A DNA stretch of 64,000 nt from Chloranthus sessilifolius (taxonomy: Eukaryota; Streptophyta; Magnoliopsida; Chloranthales; Chloranthaceae). The stretch spans positions 124,001-188,000 of the forward strand of contig JAJIZI010000024.1 in the NCBI GenBank assembly GCA_021018995.1, read 5' to 3'. The first letter of the stretch is position 1, and each line of letters begins with the position of its first letter. The position numbers and the translations under genes are program-made. The notes under the pieces were generated by a model. It ran no database searches. It was not told the DNA's origin and saw only the letters and a list, made by a program, of their open reading frames with translations. Below, one piece after another: positions 23,254 through 33,848 of the stretch.

Positions 23254-24434
23254 AGTCTCCCGGGCCGAAAATGCTTCATCACCGATAAAGTGGCATGGTG
23301 ATAGCGATGGAGTATGTCGGGGTCCAGGCGTCGCACCTCGTCTTCAGTTAACCATGTGTTCTCGAAGTTTGGCTTTCCCATCCACTTAACCAAGTATTTT
23401 TGAAATCCTCCACCATGGGTGGATACCGCAAAATAATCAAGTATCCCTTCGATTTCATCTCTCCTCTGCCTGCGTGGGGAAGGGAATGGTAAGGGTTGTA
23501 GGGTGGGGCTGGAATTTGGGCTCGGGGCTGCTTGGAAGGGGTGGTGGGGGGTGGGTTTGAGCCCCAAAGAAGGGACTAGGTCCTCCACATTGAAAGTAGA
23601 GATGACCCCAATATCCGGCGGAAGTTCGAGAACATACGCATTAGGCCCGCTTCTTTCTACAATTCTAAAAGGCCTAGCGCCACGGGCTTGAAGCTTCTTT
23701 GTGATTCCCGATGGGAATCGTTCAGGCCTAACCCGAACCATCACTTGATCCCCCACTTGGAATTCTTTGAAGCGCTTACGCGCATCCGCAGTTATCTTGT
23801 AATTTTCATTGCTTGAATTAATCTTTTGTCTAATTTCGGCGTGCAAGCTATGAATGTGTTGTGCAAATGCGTCTGTGGACTCAGACACTCGATGTGATGC
23901 AGACATGGGGATTAAATCTAATGGTGTCCTTGCTCTATGCCCATGTATGACCTCAAACTGACTCATGCCTAGGGACCTATTAACAGAGTTGTTGTATGCA
24001 AACTCGACTATTGGTAACGTAGAATCCCAGGTCCTAATATGATCACTGACTAGACAACGAAGGAGATTTCCCAAGCTCTTATTGGTGATTTCCGTTTGGC
24101 CATCGGTTTGAGGATGATAGGCTGAAGAAAATTGGAGCATGGTACCCATTATGTGCCATAAAGTTTTCCAGAAGTAACTGGTGAACTTCACGTCCCGATT
24201 CGACACAATGGTCTTGGGTAACTCATGGAGACGCACAACCTCCCCGAAAAATAATTTGGCTATGTGAGTCGTATCGGAGGTTTTGGAGCAAGGTATGAAG
24301 TGGGCCATCTTAGAGCAGCGGTCCACCACCACAAAAATGGAATCGTGCCTCCGTTGAGTCTTGGGAAGTCTGAGCACGAAATCCATAGAGATGTCTTGCC
24401 ATGGGGTGTGTGGGACGGGTAACGGGGTGTACAA
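23160..24434 (-). pseudogene. Chromovirus C integrase core and chromodomain
   Basis: This 424-residue open frame starts within integrase after the HHCC zinc finger. The first catalytic Asp is in ISMDFVLRLPKT; the second should be in SDRD but reads SNRD (codon 24198-24200), a catalytic loss; the Glu of GQTEITN is present. The GPY/F-type block and VGDQVMVRVRPERFPSG follow, then the hinge NVEDLVPSLG and a chromodomain, FQKYLVKWMGKPNFENTW. The frame runs 31 codons into the 3' LTR and ends in a basic tail, FRVYQHRKKRNGN. Integrase inserts the cDNA; chromodomains in this lineage steer it to heterochromatin (family knowledge). Confidence 0.9.
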
Positions 24435-25428
24435 ACCAGTATTTTGTTTATTTTACTTGGCCACTTGGCATGTACGACACTGTTTCACGACCCGTGAAAC
24501 ATAAACATCTCTCGTAAGGCTAGGCCAATAAAACTTATCCTCCACGTGGGCAGTGGTCTTGTTGCCCAGCAATCCCTCCGGCATGTAACTCCTAAATGAG
24601 AAAGTCATGCAATGGGGTGCGATGGATGCACAAGCGATTTCCTTTGAACAAACACTCGTCTTGTAGGGTATAATTGGAATTGATGTTCGGATTTTTCAGA
24701 AGAGTAGTGTATTCCGCTCCGAAATCTGGGCACTAAGGATAATCTTGTTTCAACTGCTCAAATCCGATGACCTCAATGCTCATAGACTATAAAGTCGTCA
24801 CTCGACGACTAAGTGCATCGGTTGCCTTGTTCTCGGCACCTGCCTTATGCTTTAACACGAATGTGAACCTTTGAAGATACTCAACCCACTTTGCATGCCT
24901 CGGGTTCAACTTTTTCTGTGAAGCAAGGAAGCGTAAGGCTTCATGGTGAAAAACAATACAAATTCCTGCGGTCTAAGGTAATGCTTCCAATACTAAAGAG
25001 ATTGGACGACCACATAAAACTCCTTGTCATAGGTGGAGTATTTTTGTTATGCTTCATTACGTTTCTCACTAAAATAGGCCACTGGGTGGCCCTCTTGGCT
25101 AAGCACTCCGCCTATTCCCACACCCGATGTGTCACAGGCTACTTTAAAGACTTTAGAAAAGTCCGGTAGGCGCATGACGGGTGCATTAGACATCTTATCC
25201 TTTATCTCAGCGAAGGCCTTTGTCGCGGCTCTGGCCCATTGAAACTCTCCTTTTCGCATACAATCAGTAATATGAGCCATAATGGTGCTAAAGTTTCGGT
25301 TGAAGCGACGATAGAATGTGGCCAATCCATGGAAGCTACGGACATCATGAATATTCCTAGGCTCGTGCCACTCCACCATGGCCTAAACCTTTTCGAGGTC
25401 TTCGACCATCTCATCAGCCGAAACAATG
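24435..25428 (-). pseudogene. Chromovirus C RNase H and 3' end of RT, degraded
   Basis: The frame at 25379-25047 reads ARNIHD-like text, [18 protein letters not shown], then [20 protein letters not shown], the RT thumb and start of RNase H. Between 25046 and 24435 the remaining RNase H (KHSAYS region on the complement) and integrase zinc finger are present but interrupted by stops. Homology to chromovirus A stops abruptly at about 25428. Confidence 0.8.
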
Positions 25429-26700
25429 TGTGATGACCCGAATTTCCTCAATCAGAAACTCGTGCCGTCAGGTCGCCGTTTCCGATGATCCCTGAACTGA
25501 ACACATAAGATGTCAACTCATACAGTGGATTTAAGCAGATCTCTATTAATTAGCAGATAGAGTCATCATATTCATGGCAAAAGATAATACAATTCTATTT
25601 GAGAAGATAAAAAGACAAAATGACGGTTATGTCCTTATGTGAACCATAAGCTTGACAGAACCGAAACGAACCACCGGTGATAATAACCATCACCCAAACT
25701 GTGGTTCAAAATAACAGTTTATATTTCATGAATCTATCGTTCTAAAATACTTATATAAGCCGGACGTACCGAACCTTACACAAAATCCACAAAACCTCTC
25801 CCAAAGTCCCCTAAGGGAAACAATCCTCTGGTAGAAGATCCGATTCTTGCTCTGGAATGTAATCTGGATCTTCTCGGCCAAAATCCTCAACACCTAAATC
25901 CACGTCTGTACCTGTGACGTATAGTCAAAAGGGGGAGCTAACAGTCTAAGCTCAATAGGGGAATATCACTAGCATGCATAACATATTCAAAGCATAGATC
26001 TTATGATTGAATTCAAAGCACATTTTACAAAACTAAACTTTTAGATGATTGAATCACATATACATTAAATTCAAGGTGCACACACATAATTTGTTTCTTT
26101 GTTCTCACGTTCTTGCTCAATTTTGTTTCACATGCTTCTTATGCTTCAAAATGACTTGACACGTAACTTAAATAATCGCTCAAGCGGATATAGCATTGGG
26201 AGCCATATAATTACCGATGGGAATCCCCGAACCACAGTCGTTCAATGAACAATTTATGTGATTGCCAAACCCGAGCTAAGTTAACAGGGTCACTTGTGCC
26301 ACATTGCCAAGCCCTTGAGCTAAGTTAACAGGGTCACTTGTGCCTCATATTGACTGTTGGCCGGTCCACATGTACGGTTATCCCGCCGTACCGGATACAC
26401 GATGGGGACTCATTACACGTGAACCTTAAATCATTGTGCAGATTCTAACTTATAGTTTATCACCGTGTATTTGATCAGTGTGATTAATTATAGATAGTTT
26501 TAGAGTTCCACATTTGCTTGTCACATTCACGTACACACTTATCACACTTATCACATTTCCGCACATTGCTTATTATATTAGCATGCTTATCACGTTCATA
26601 CACATTATTTTCATATTCACGCACACTTATCATGTTCACACACACACACATGCTTGTTACACTCACATTATCTATACAGATCATATCGAAAGTCATGATA
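25429..26700. mobile_element. LTR-like insertion replacing RT and protease of chromovirus C
   Basis: The plus strand begins TGTGATGACCCGAATTTCC, similar to the inverted end of the 16542-19096 insertion, and on the minus strand near 25820-25905 it carries the related DPDYIPEQESDLLPEDCFP frame. There are short tandem repeats of a GAGCTAAGTTAACAGGGTCACTTGTGCC unit (26271-26345) and CACA-rich DNA at 26560-26660. The right border is uncertain; a 24-bp duplicate of CGAAAGTCATGATATTCAAT at 26688 and 26724 lies there. Loss of the host element sequence suggests deletion or recombination after insertion. Confidence 0.55.
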
Positions 26701-26701
26701 T

Positions 26702-27600
26702 TCAATTTCCCATACCTCTTACGAAAGTCATGATATTCAATTTCCTCACCTCGCCAGTACGAGGTTGACCGATATGAGACTCAGATCGCCTCACCACCGT
26801 CATTTTCAAATATCGTTCAAGGTCTTGAACGACGGTGTAACATTCTGTGAGAGTCTCAATGGGGTGAGAGACTAACTCTTTTTGCAAGTCAAACCTCAAT
26901 CTGGTGCGGAATCTGGATAGTGACCTGAGGGTCTTCAGACACTTTGACTCGCTTCATGTATTCTTCGAATTTGTCAATGTAATCGGCTACGGGCATACTA
27001 CCTTGGCGTAGATTTTTCATTGATCGAGGAGACGATGGTAGTATGAGGAATGAACATACTTCTCTGTAAGTCACTCCTTCATGTCCTCCCAACGGGTAAT
27101 GGGAGCACAACCTGCTTTCATTCTGTTGCGTTCAATGTTGACCCAAAAGAGTCGGGCTTGGCCGATGAATTTCATCTTGGCGAGCCTGACACATTGCTCA
27201 TGCCAAGCCGCTCAAAGTGTTGGTCCATGTCGGATAACCAATCAAGGAAGAGTTTATAGTCTAAGCTTCCATCGAAGGTTAGGAACCCAACTCGGACATT
27301 TTTGAGGAGTTCCCTTCCGGGTCGTAGTCATCTCCACGATGATCCATCCTATGATTTCGGTCCCGATTATGTTAGTAGCCATTTCGTTCGAAACGTGGAC
27401 CATTACGCTCACGGTGTGGTTCAAGGCACTCATTGTCCTCGTTTAACCGGTTGACTCGGTCTAGTAACCTATCATTAGAAGTTTCAAGGTTCCTTTGGGC
27501 TGTCTAAATGGCAGCCATTCGATCATTGAACCCTTTTAATTTAGTTCTCATACTGTTAAGAACATCGACAATCTCATTCATGTCCATAGTGACCACAACT
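26702..27600 (-). pseudogene. Chromovirus C gag, fragmented
   Basis: Frames at 27110-26889 and 26899-26702 give YREVCSFLILPSSP..., KNLRQGSMPVADYIDKFEEY and LQKELVSHPIETLTECYTVV with QDLERYLKMTVV. These match the gag capsid of chromovirus A (LQKELISHPVETLERCYAVV). The N-terminal part (initiator near 27583, minus) is traceable through several stops up to the leader. Zinc knuckle and protease are missing. Confidence 0.8.
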
Positions 27601-27782
27601 ACTAGTACGAGTTCTAAATGGGCATGCAAATATGAACCACAATGAAAGAGGAATTTTATCGAACACTAATTGTGCACACTTTACAAGAACTGAAATAAGA
27701 TGCAATGAAAATTTAAAATGCAATGGAATTAAATGTCACACAAATATGCCCTAACCTAGAACTTAAGCTTTGATACCAAAAT

Positions 27783-28777
27783 CAATGCGTGACAAGACCT
27801 TAAACTATGTGAATGCTTATGAGATGAAGATTTGCCGAAATTAAACTAAATTAATTAAACAATAAACTTGAAAATAAGGCGAATACCTTAGAGCTTCGTA
27901 GTTTTCCATTCGGATGATCGGTCGGGTTCAGGAAGGGTCCAAATTTAGTCCGATTAGATTCGGTGTGGATCGATCTAGATGTAGAATTCTAGCTTTTCTA
28001 GATTAGGGTGCCACTCGTGATTCAATGATGGAATCGCGAGTGTTCTAAGGGTTCTGATTCGTGTTGGTTTAACGGCTCGGATGAAATCTGGGCTTGAATC
28101 GGATCGATTTAGGGACTCAGATGGGATCTAGGTTTATGAACTTCGAGGTATTTGAAGGTTGGATGGCTGGATTTGGGATTTATGAGATAGGTTTGATTCA
28201 ATGGCTCTGATGAATGCTAGGGTTTGTGGTTTTCAAGTTGAATCTAGGTTGTTTGATGATTGATATGCAAGCAAAAGATAAAATCAAAGGGATAGAAAGA
28301 AGATAGATTTTGGGCTTCATACCCTTGGCTTCACACCAAACCCTTCTCAGGAAGCAAAGATTCACTCTTCGAAAAAACTCATCTCAAGTTCCAAGCGCAA
28401 AAGCTCTTTCATTCAATAATCAAACTAATTACATTGTTTTCCATCATGACCTTATATAGGAGGTCTTAAAATAAGACCCTAAAACAAAAATAAACAAAAA
28501 GAAGACAAGTTTGCCTCTAAAAATTCAAATTCAAATTCTGACAGATCCCATTCTCGCAAAAATTGATCGATCGACTTATATATATGTCGTCAAAATTGAA
28601 TCCCTCACTGGTCGCAGTCGATTGATCGATTTCAGGTGTCGATCGATCTATTGTACATTGCTCTAACACACTGTTTCTTTAAGTCTGGTTTTGGTTTCCG
28701 TTCCGTTTCGCTTCTTCCGACGCCGGTACACTCGAAACGGTCTGTATCCGATGTCTACAATGTTAGCGTCCTCGTCA
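27783..28777 (-). repeat. 5' LTR of chromovirus C
   Basis: It starts TGACGAGGACGCTAAC on the minus strand and ends next to the primer site. A TATA candidate CCTATATAAG is at 28451-28460. It is about 90 bp shorter than the 3' LTR, mainly through loss of the (CA)n(TA)n and part of the palindrome cluster. It encodes the same LTR-borne peptide, DIGYRPFRVYRRRKKRNG. Confidence 0.88.
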
Positions 28778-29084
28778 AATGGAGCACTAACCAGATGGTG
28801 GGGGAATGGGAAATTGAATTGGACTAAGATGCAGAGATGGTGGTTTATACTTTCAATAGCATGGGTGATCGAGAGGTGGGGGTGATGTGACCATTGGGAA
28901 TGAAGTGTAAGCCACACCCATCTGATCAAACGAGGCCAACAAAGGTAGCAAGTGGCAATTGAGAACGGGCGAGGACTTTAGCAGTAGGATCAAGGATAGT
29001 TGAAGTAGGGATGGATCCTTTGACAATGAGAGCTTGTTGGAATGCAGGATAAGCCAAGGAAGTTTGGGAATATTGATAGCTTAC
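28778..29084. other. Spacer between elements C and D
   Basis: It begins with the AATGG duplication of element C. The sequence is G-rich with no ORF of note. It is the continuation of the older intron sequence seen before 22167. Confidence 0.5.
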
Positions 29085-29655
29085 TGCCACGCACCGTGCA
29101 ATATTAGATATCTCTCACTGTATTTGTATAGTATACAATATATGTGTACATTGAATACTTGGGAGGCTCTATGGAAGATTCTAGACCAAGAAAGGTGTAG
29201 ACTCATGGAGGAGGGAGGAAAGCTAAAAGAATACTCTAGAACAAAGAAGTGTCTAGAAGATTATGAAGGAAGTGGACTTGGAAATGTGGAGAAAAGACAT
29301 GGAAGTATGTGGAACCAAAGACTAGTATGGAAACTTTTAGAGAAAATTCTAGAAGGGTCCACAATCGTTGGATGTATGACATGTGTATAGATCTACTACC
29401 ATTCATTGTATACTAGGAACTCTATAAATAGGCAAGAGGGCCTCATTTGCTAGGCACCTCAGAGACCTAAGAACTTGTAAGCTCTCTTGGGTTGAATACA
29501 CAAGGCATTCTTTCTCTCTCTTGAGTGTTCTTATTCGTCTACTCTCCCTTAGTCTCTTTGTGAGTTTCAGGAGTTAGGCTAATCTTGCGACGCTAGGGAG
29601 CGACTGAGCGCAAGAGCTGCACAGATAGTCGAGGGGCGACGCTAGGTCCGTGACA
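29085..29655 (+). repeat. 5' LTR of element D
   Basis: It starts TGCCACGCACCG and ends CGTGACA. The TATA candidate TCTATAAATAGG is at 29421-29432, with transcription-start-like sequence downstream. Confidence 0.88.
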
Positions 29656-29733
29656 ATTGGTATTAGCGCCAAGTCGGTTTAAGGGGAAGCCGAGTTCGGT
29701 TAGAAGGGGAGACCAATTTGAGTAGGAGATCAC

Positions 29734-30810
29734 CATGTCATTCGAAATTGTGCAAGAGGGAGGAAGCGACAATGAGAGCGCTAAGCGAAGGAGGGAGAAG
29801 TTGCATGAGTTTGTTGCTAGCTTTGATGCACGGTTCGTGAGGGTGGAGCTAGCCATTGTCGATGGAACTGATAGGTTTGACGAAGTAGGCCAAAGCATCT
29901 CGGCTCTAGAGACGTGACTAGATGAGCTACGTGGAAGGTGCAAGGTCAAGTCAACATCCTAGCACGCGAGCAACGCAAGGAAAGGGATGCAAGCGAGACT
30001 TTGGAGGCTAAGTTGTCGGAGTTATGTGAGACCTCAGGGACTAAGGTATGGGATGCCCTCAATGCCATTTATACACAACTAGAAGAAATTAGGTGTGATT
30101 GGGCCTTATGCAAGAAGGTTGTGGCCAGTGGTACGGTCACGACTCGGGATGCCCCAAGGGTGAAGGCACTCGAGCTCAAAACCTTTAGTGGGACCATAAA
30201 TGCTAGGGAGATAGATAATTTCTTATGGCGCTTAGAACAATATTTCACGGCAATCTTCCTAGAAGATGAGAGCCAAAGGGTGCAAACCGCCACACTCTAC
30301 TTCCATGACACAACTATGTTGTGGTGGAAAAAGCGGGCAGCAGACATGGAACGAGGCACTTGCACCATCGACTCGTGGGAAGATTTTAAAAAGGAATTAA
30401 AGAAGCAATTTTATCTCGAATGTGTCGAGTATTGGCCCGGAAGAGTTTAAAACGATTGAGGCACACGAGATCGATTCGGGATTATGTTAAAGAATTCTCT
30501 ACATTGATGTTGGAGATCCCCGACATGCCCAAGAAGGAGCTCTTCTTCAACTTTATGGACGGGTTGTAACCGTGGGCGAAGCAACAGTTGTGTCGCAAGG
30601 GATTTCAAGACCTTGTTTCGGCCATGGCTGCAGTAGAGTCCTTGGTGGAATTCAAGAGATCAAATTCTCCTAAGAGGACTACTTTGAACAATACTCATGG
30701 TAAAGGTGGGGGAGACGAACCCTCACACGATGAGGAAGGAATGGACAAACTCTCACATTGGAAGAATCAAAGAGGCAACAAGCCGAAGAGTGATCATTCT
30801 AAGGCATGAG
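29734..30810 (+). pseudogene. Element D gag
   Basis: The frame starts MSFEIVQEGGSDNESAKRRR and is interrupted at 29917. It resumes at 29938-30450 with the retrotransposon gag domain (LELKTFSGTINAREIDNFLW, ATLYFHDTTMLWWKK, DSWEDFKKELKKQFY). A frameshift near 30440 leads to LKRLRHTRSIRDYVKEF and ELFFNFMDGL before a stop, then GFQDLVSAMAAVESLVEFKR at 30588-30809. Gag forms the virus-like particle around the RNA. The order of motifs is intact but at least three breaks are present. Confidence 0.85.
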
Positions 30811-31380
30811 AGTTCAAGTGTTTTCTATGTGATGGGCCACACATGGCAAGGGAGTGTCCCAAGTGAAAGGCACTAACTGCCCTTGCCGCCAAATTGGACG
30901 AAAAAAAATTTATTGACGACACAACAATAGGGTCATTACAACTCCTCAATGCTATCAAGGAGCAACCAGAGATCCCAAAGCAACCAGCTCCAAAACAACT
31001 CGAAATGCCGAAATGCACAAACCAAGGGACAATGCACGTGGAGGCACTCATCAACGGCAAGGCTACTCTTGCAATGGTGGATACAAGTGCCACACATAAT
31101 TTCGTCTCAATGGAATAAGCGAAGCGATTGGGTTGAAAAACTACTAAGGGGCAAGGGTGGCTCAAAGCCGTCAACTCGGAGCCGAGGCCCATCCATGGCA
31201 TAGAATGAGAGGTAGCATTGCAAGTAGGTGAATGGAAGGGGACCGTGGGCTTGTCAGTGATCCTAATGGATGAGTATCAAGTAGTATTGGAGATGAAATT
31301 CCTCAATAAGTTGAAGGTTATGGTCATATCCTTCACCAACACCATATGCATCATGGAGTAGGGCACTCCATGCACAGTTC
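30811..31380 (+). pseudogene. Element D zinc knuckle and protease fragment
   Basis: FKCFLCDGPHMARECPK is a CX2CX3HX4C zinc knuckle. Downstream (31040-31115) MHVEALINGKATLAMVDTSA then THNFVS is a retropepsin active-site region in which the catalytic DTG reads DTS. The following EVALQVGEWKGTVGLSVI and LEMKFLNKL match the protease flap and C-terminal strands. Stops occur after the knuckle and after FVSME. Confidence 0.8.
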
Positions 31381-31489
31381 CTACATTTAGAGGAACAAAG
31401 GCAGGTACAAGGAGGTTATCTGCCCGACGACTCATAAATAAAGGAAGAGCGAGTCAAATACACTGGGAAAGGAGAGGATGTCTAAAGAG

Positions 31490-31651
31490 GTCGACTACAT
31501 CCTCGCCAAGCGGACAACAAGGCGTAGAGGTGCACGTCTATACAAGGAATACCTCGTGAAATGGAAGGGTTTACCAGATAGTGAAGTAAGCTTGGAGCAT
31601 GCCGAAATGCTATGGAAATTCGAGGAACAGATACAGTTCTTCGAACAATGA
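31490..31651 (+). pseudogene. Element D chromodomain
   Basis: The 53-residue frame VDYILAKRTTRRRGARLYKE then YLVKWKGLPDSEVSLEHAEM is a chromodomain with its aromatic KWKG core, normally at the integrase C-terminus. The usual Trp after SE-S is Leu. It ends at TGA 31649-31651, 38 bp before the 3' LTR. Its direct juxtaposition to protease sequence shows the large internal deletion. Confidence 0.85.
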
Positions 31652-31689
31652 GATGCAACGAGGACGTCTCCAGCGTAGGTGGGGGAGAG

Positions 31690-32257
31690 TGTCACACACC
31701 GCGCAACATCAAATATCTCTCACTGTATTTGTACAATATACAATATATGTGTACATAGAAGCTTGGGAGGCTCTATGGAAGATTCTACACCATGAAAGGT
31801 CTAGACTCATGGAGGAGTGAGGAAAGCTAAAAGAATACTCTAGAACAAGGGAGAGTCTAGAATATTATGAAGGAAGTGGACTTGGAAATGTGGAGAAAAG
31901 ACATGGAAGTATGTGGAACCAAAGACTAGTATGGAAATTTCTAGAGAGAATTCTAGAAGGGCTCACAACCGTTGAATGCATGACATGTGTATAGATCTAC
32001 TACCATTCATTGTATACTAGGAACTCTATAAATATGCAAAAAGGCCTCATTTGCAAGGAACCTTAGAGGCCTAAGAACTTGTAAGCTCTCTTGAGTTGAA
32101 TACACAAGGCATTTTATCTCTCTTGAGTGTTCTTATTCTTCTACTCTCCCTTAGTCTCTTTGCGAGTTTCAGGAGTTAGGTTGATCTTGCGACGCTAGGG
32201 AGCGACTGAGCGCAAGAGCTGCACAGATAGTCGAGGGGTGACGCTAGGTTCGTGACA
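31690..32257 (+). repeat. 3' LTR of element D
   Basis: It starts TGTCACACACCGCG and ends CGTGACA. The TATA candidate CTATAAATA is at 32025-32033. It differs from the 5' LTR by scattered substitutions only. Confidence 0.88.
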
Positions 32258-32629
32258 TTACACTAGGAAGGTTGGAATGGAACACGAGGCGTGGATAGTA
32301 CCCTGAGAGCTTTATTCCACAACAATGAAAATCCAAAGAAAGGGACAATGCCGAATGGCAAGTAGAAGATGAAGAGAGAGCTGCAGGGGTTGGAGTGTAG
32401 TATTAACTACGTTGAGATGGGTCAGAGTATCTGTGAGAGGGGGAGGGGGGAGCTTTGAGGTGTTTTTTAGTCTCTTAGCGGCCATGTCAGGCTTTTTCTA
32501 AAAATATAAAGGTTCTTAGATGGTATGTTAGGAAATTTGTGGTTTAAGCCAATGAGCCTTTATGAAGTCTTTTCTGGGAAGTTTGAAGCCTTGGGTGGTC
32601 AAGTTTCATGAAACCAAGTGGGGTGAGAC

Positions 32630-33795
32630 CAGTGTTGTCAAACCGCATATGCGGTGCTATCGCATATGCGATTGCGCGATGGCATAACTTTTTTTTTTTT
32701 TTTTTTCCAAAAAAATCTCCAAAAATCCTCAAAAATTCTCAAAAGTGTATGATATATGTTTTGTGTTAATTTTTGTGTTCTATTAATTTTGTAGTTTTTA
32801 GAATATGAAATTAAAGTATATAAGATAAATAGATAACCCATAAGTTAGAAGGGAAAATATAAATTTCATTGATCATTTATATTAAACAAAATAGTACAAA
32901 AATGAACTTAGAACATACAAAAGAGAAGGAAAAGACTAAAGAAGAAAAATATTAAAGTAAAAGCATCTTAACATTTGTTCCTACTTCCTAATGATATTGT
33001 GTACCGGCCAAAAATTCTACACAGTTCTCTCTAACCCACAATGGTACATCTCCACCTCCACCTCCACCTCCACCATCGTTGTCACTTGCATTGCCGTCAT
33101 CATCCGAATCGTCTCCTTCTTCAACATATTGTTCTTCCTCCCCAGTTTCTTCATCATCTGATCTCACTAAGACGGTATCTATATCATTTATGGGTGTTTC
33201 TTCATGTATCTCGTCTTCTTCTTCTTCTTCTTCTTCTTCTTGACCCAAGCGTGAGCGTGAGCTACCTTCCCCCGTTGTTGATCTTCTCCTTCGCTCGGTA
33301 GGAAACACATCTCCAAAAGCGGCCTCTTCCACTTCCTTCATCTGCAAAAACTCGCTCATTTGAGGCCTCTGCCATCCAAGGAGAATCAGATGACAAGTCT
33401 TCGAGAGAGATGAGATAATAGTATCTCGGATTTTCCCGGTTTTTTAAGAAGCGATCCCGTAACTTTTGATTGTATTGCACAAAGACTAAATCATTGAGTT
33501 TTTTTTACTCAAGCTTGTTTCACTTCTTCGTGTGTATCTATTTAAGAGAAACATTAAATAAATATTAATATCTATTAAAATTTAAATAACAATTAAATTA
33601 AAATTATAAGACTAAAAATGAAATAAAAATAAACTAGTTACCATCTCAAACGTACTCCAATTTCTTTCACATGCCGAAGGGGCACATGTATGGCCAAGAA
33701 CCTTAAAGGCCATCTTCTTCAATAATCCACATTTTGTCACTGAATCCACTCCATAAGACAACCACCAATCGGCTACAAACAGTAGTATTAATTAG

Positions 33796-33848
<53 letters not shown>

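Larger units (their letters stand above)
22167..28777 (-). mobile_element. Chromovirus C: Ty3/gypsy retrotransposon with internal replacement
   Basis: LTRs at 22167-23253 and about 27783-28777 enclose minus-strand gag, RNase H, integrase and chromodomain sequence. The target-site duplication AATGG lies at 22162-22166 and 28778-28782. The primer site next to the 5' LTR reads TTTTGGTATCAAAGC, a tRNA-iMet-type site with one change. Protease and most of the RT are missing, replaced by an unrelated LTR-like segment (25429 to about 26700). The different LTR lengths and missing domains mark it as non-autonomous. Confidence 0.9.
29085..32257 (+). mobile_element. Element D: internal-deletion Ty3/gypsy chromovirus (gag, protease, chromodomain)
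   Basis: LTRs at 29085-29655 (571 bp) and 31690-32257 (568 bp) are nearly identical. TTAC at 29081-29084 and 32258-32261 is a possible partial duplication. The primer site ATTGGTATTAGCGCC follows the 5' LTR and the polypurine tract GGTGGGGGAGAG precedes the 3' LTR. The interior of 2.0 kb encodes gag, a zinc knuckle, a protease fragment and then jumps directly to a chromodomain, so RT, RNase H and integrase core are absent. It must rely on other elements for movement. Confidence 0.88.

Noticed and set aside
29034..29390. 118-residue + strand ORF
   Set aside because: It lies largely in the 5' LTR of element D; no homology, and the corresponding frame is broken in the other LTR.
33041..33301. 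Histidine/leucine-rich ORF on the + strand
   Set aside because: It is the complement of the acidic, glycine-rich tail of the hAT-2 transposase.
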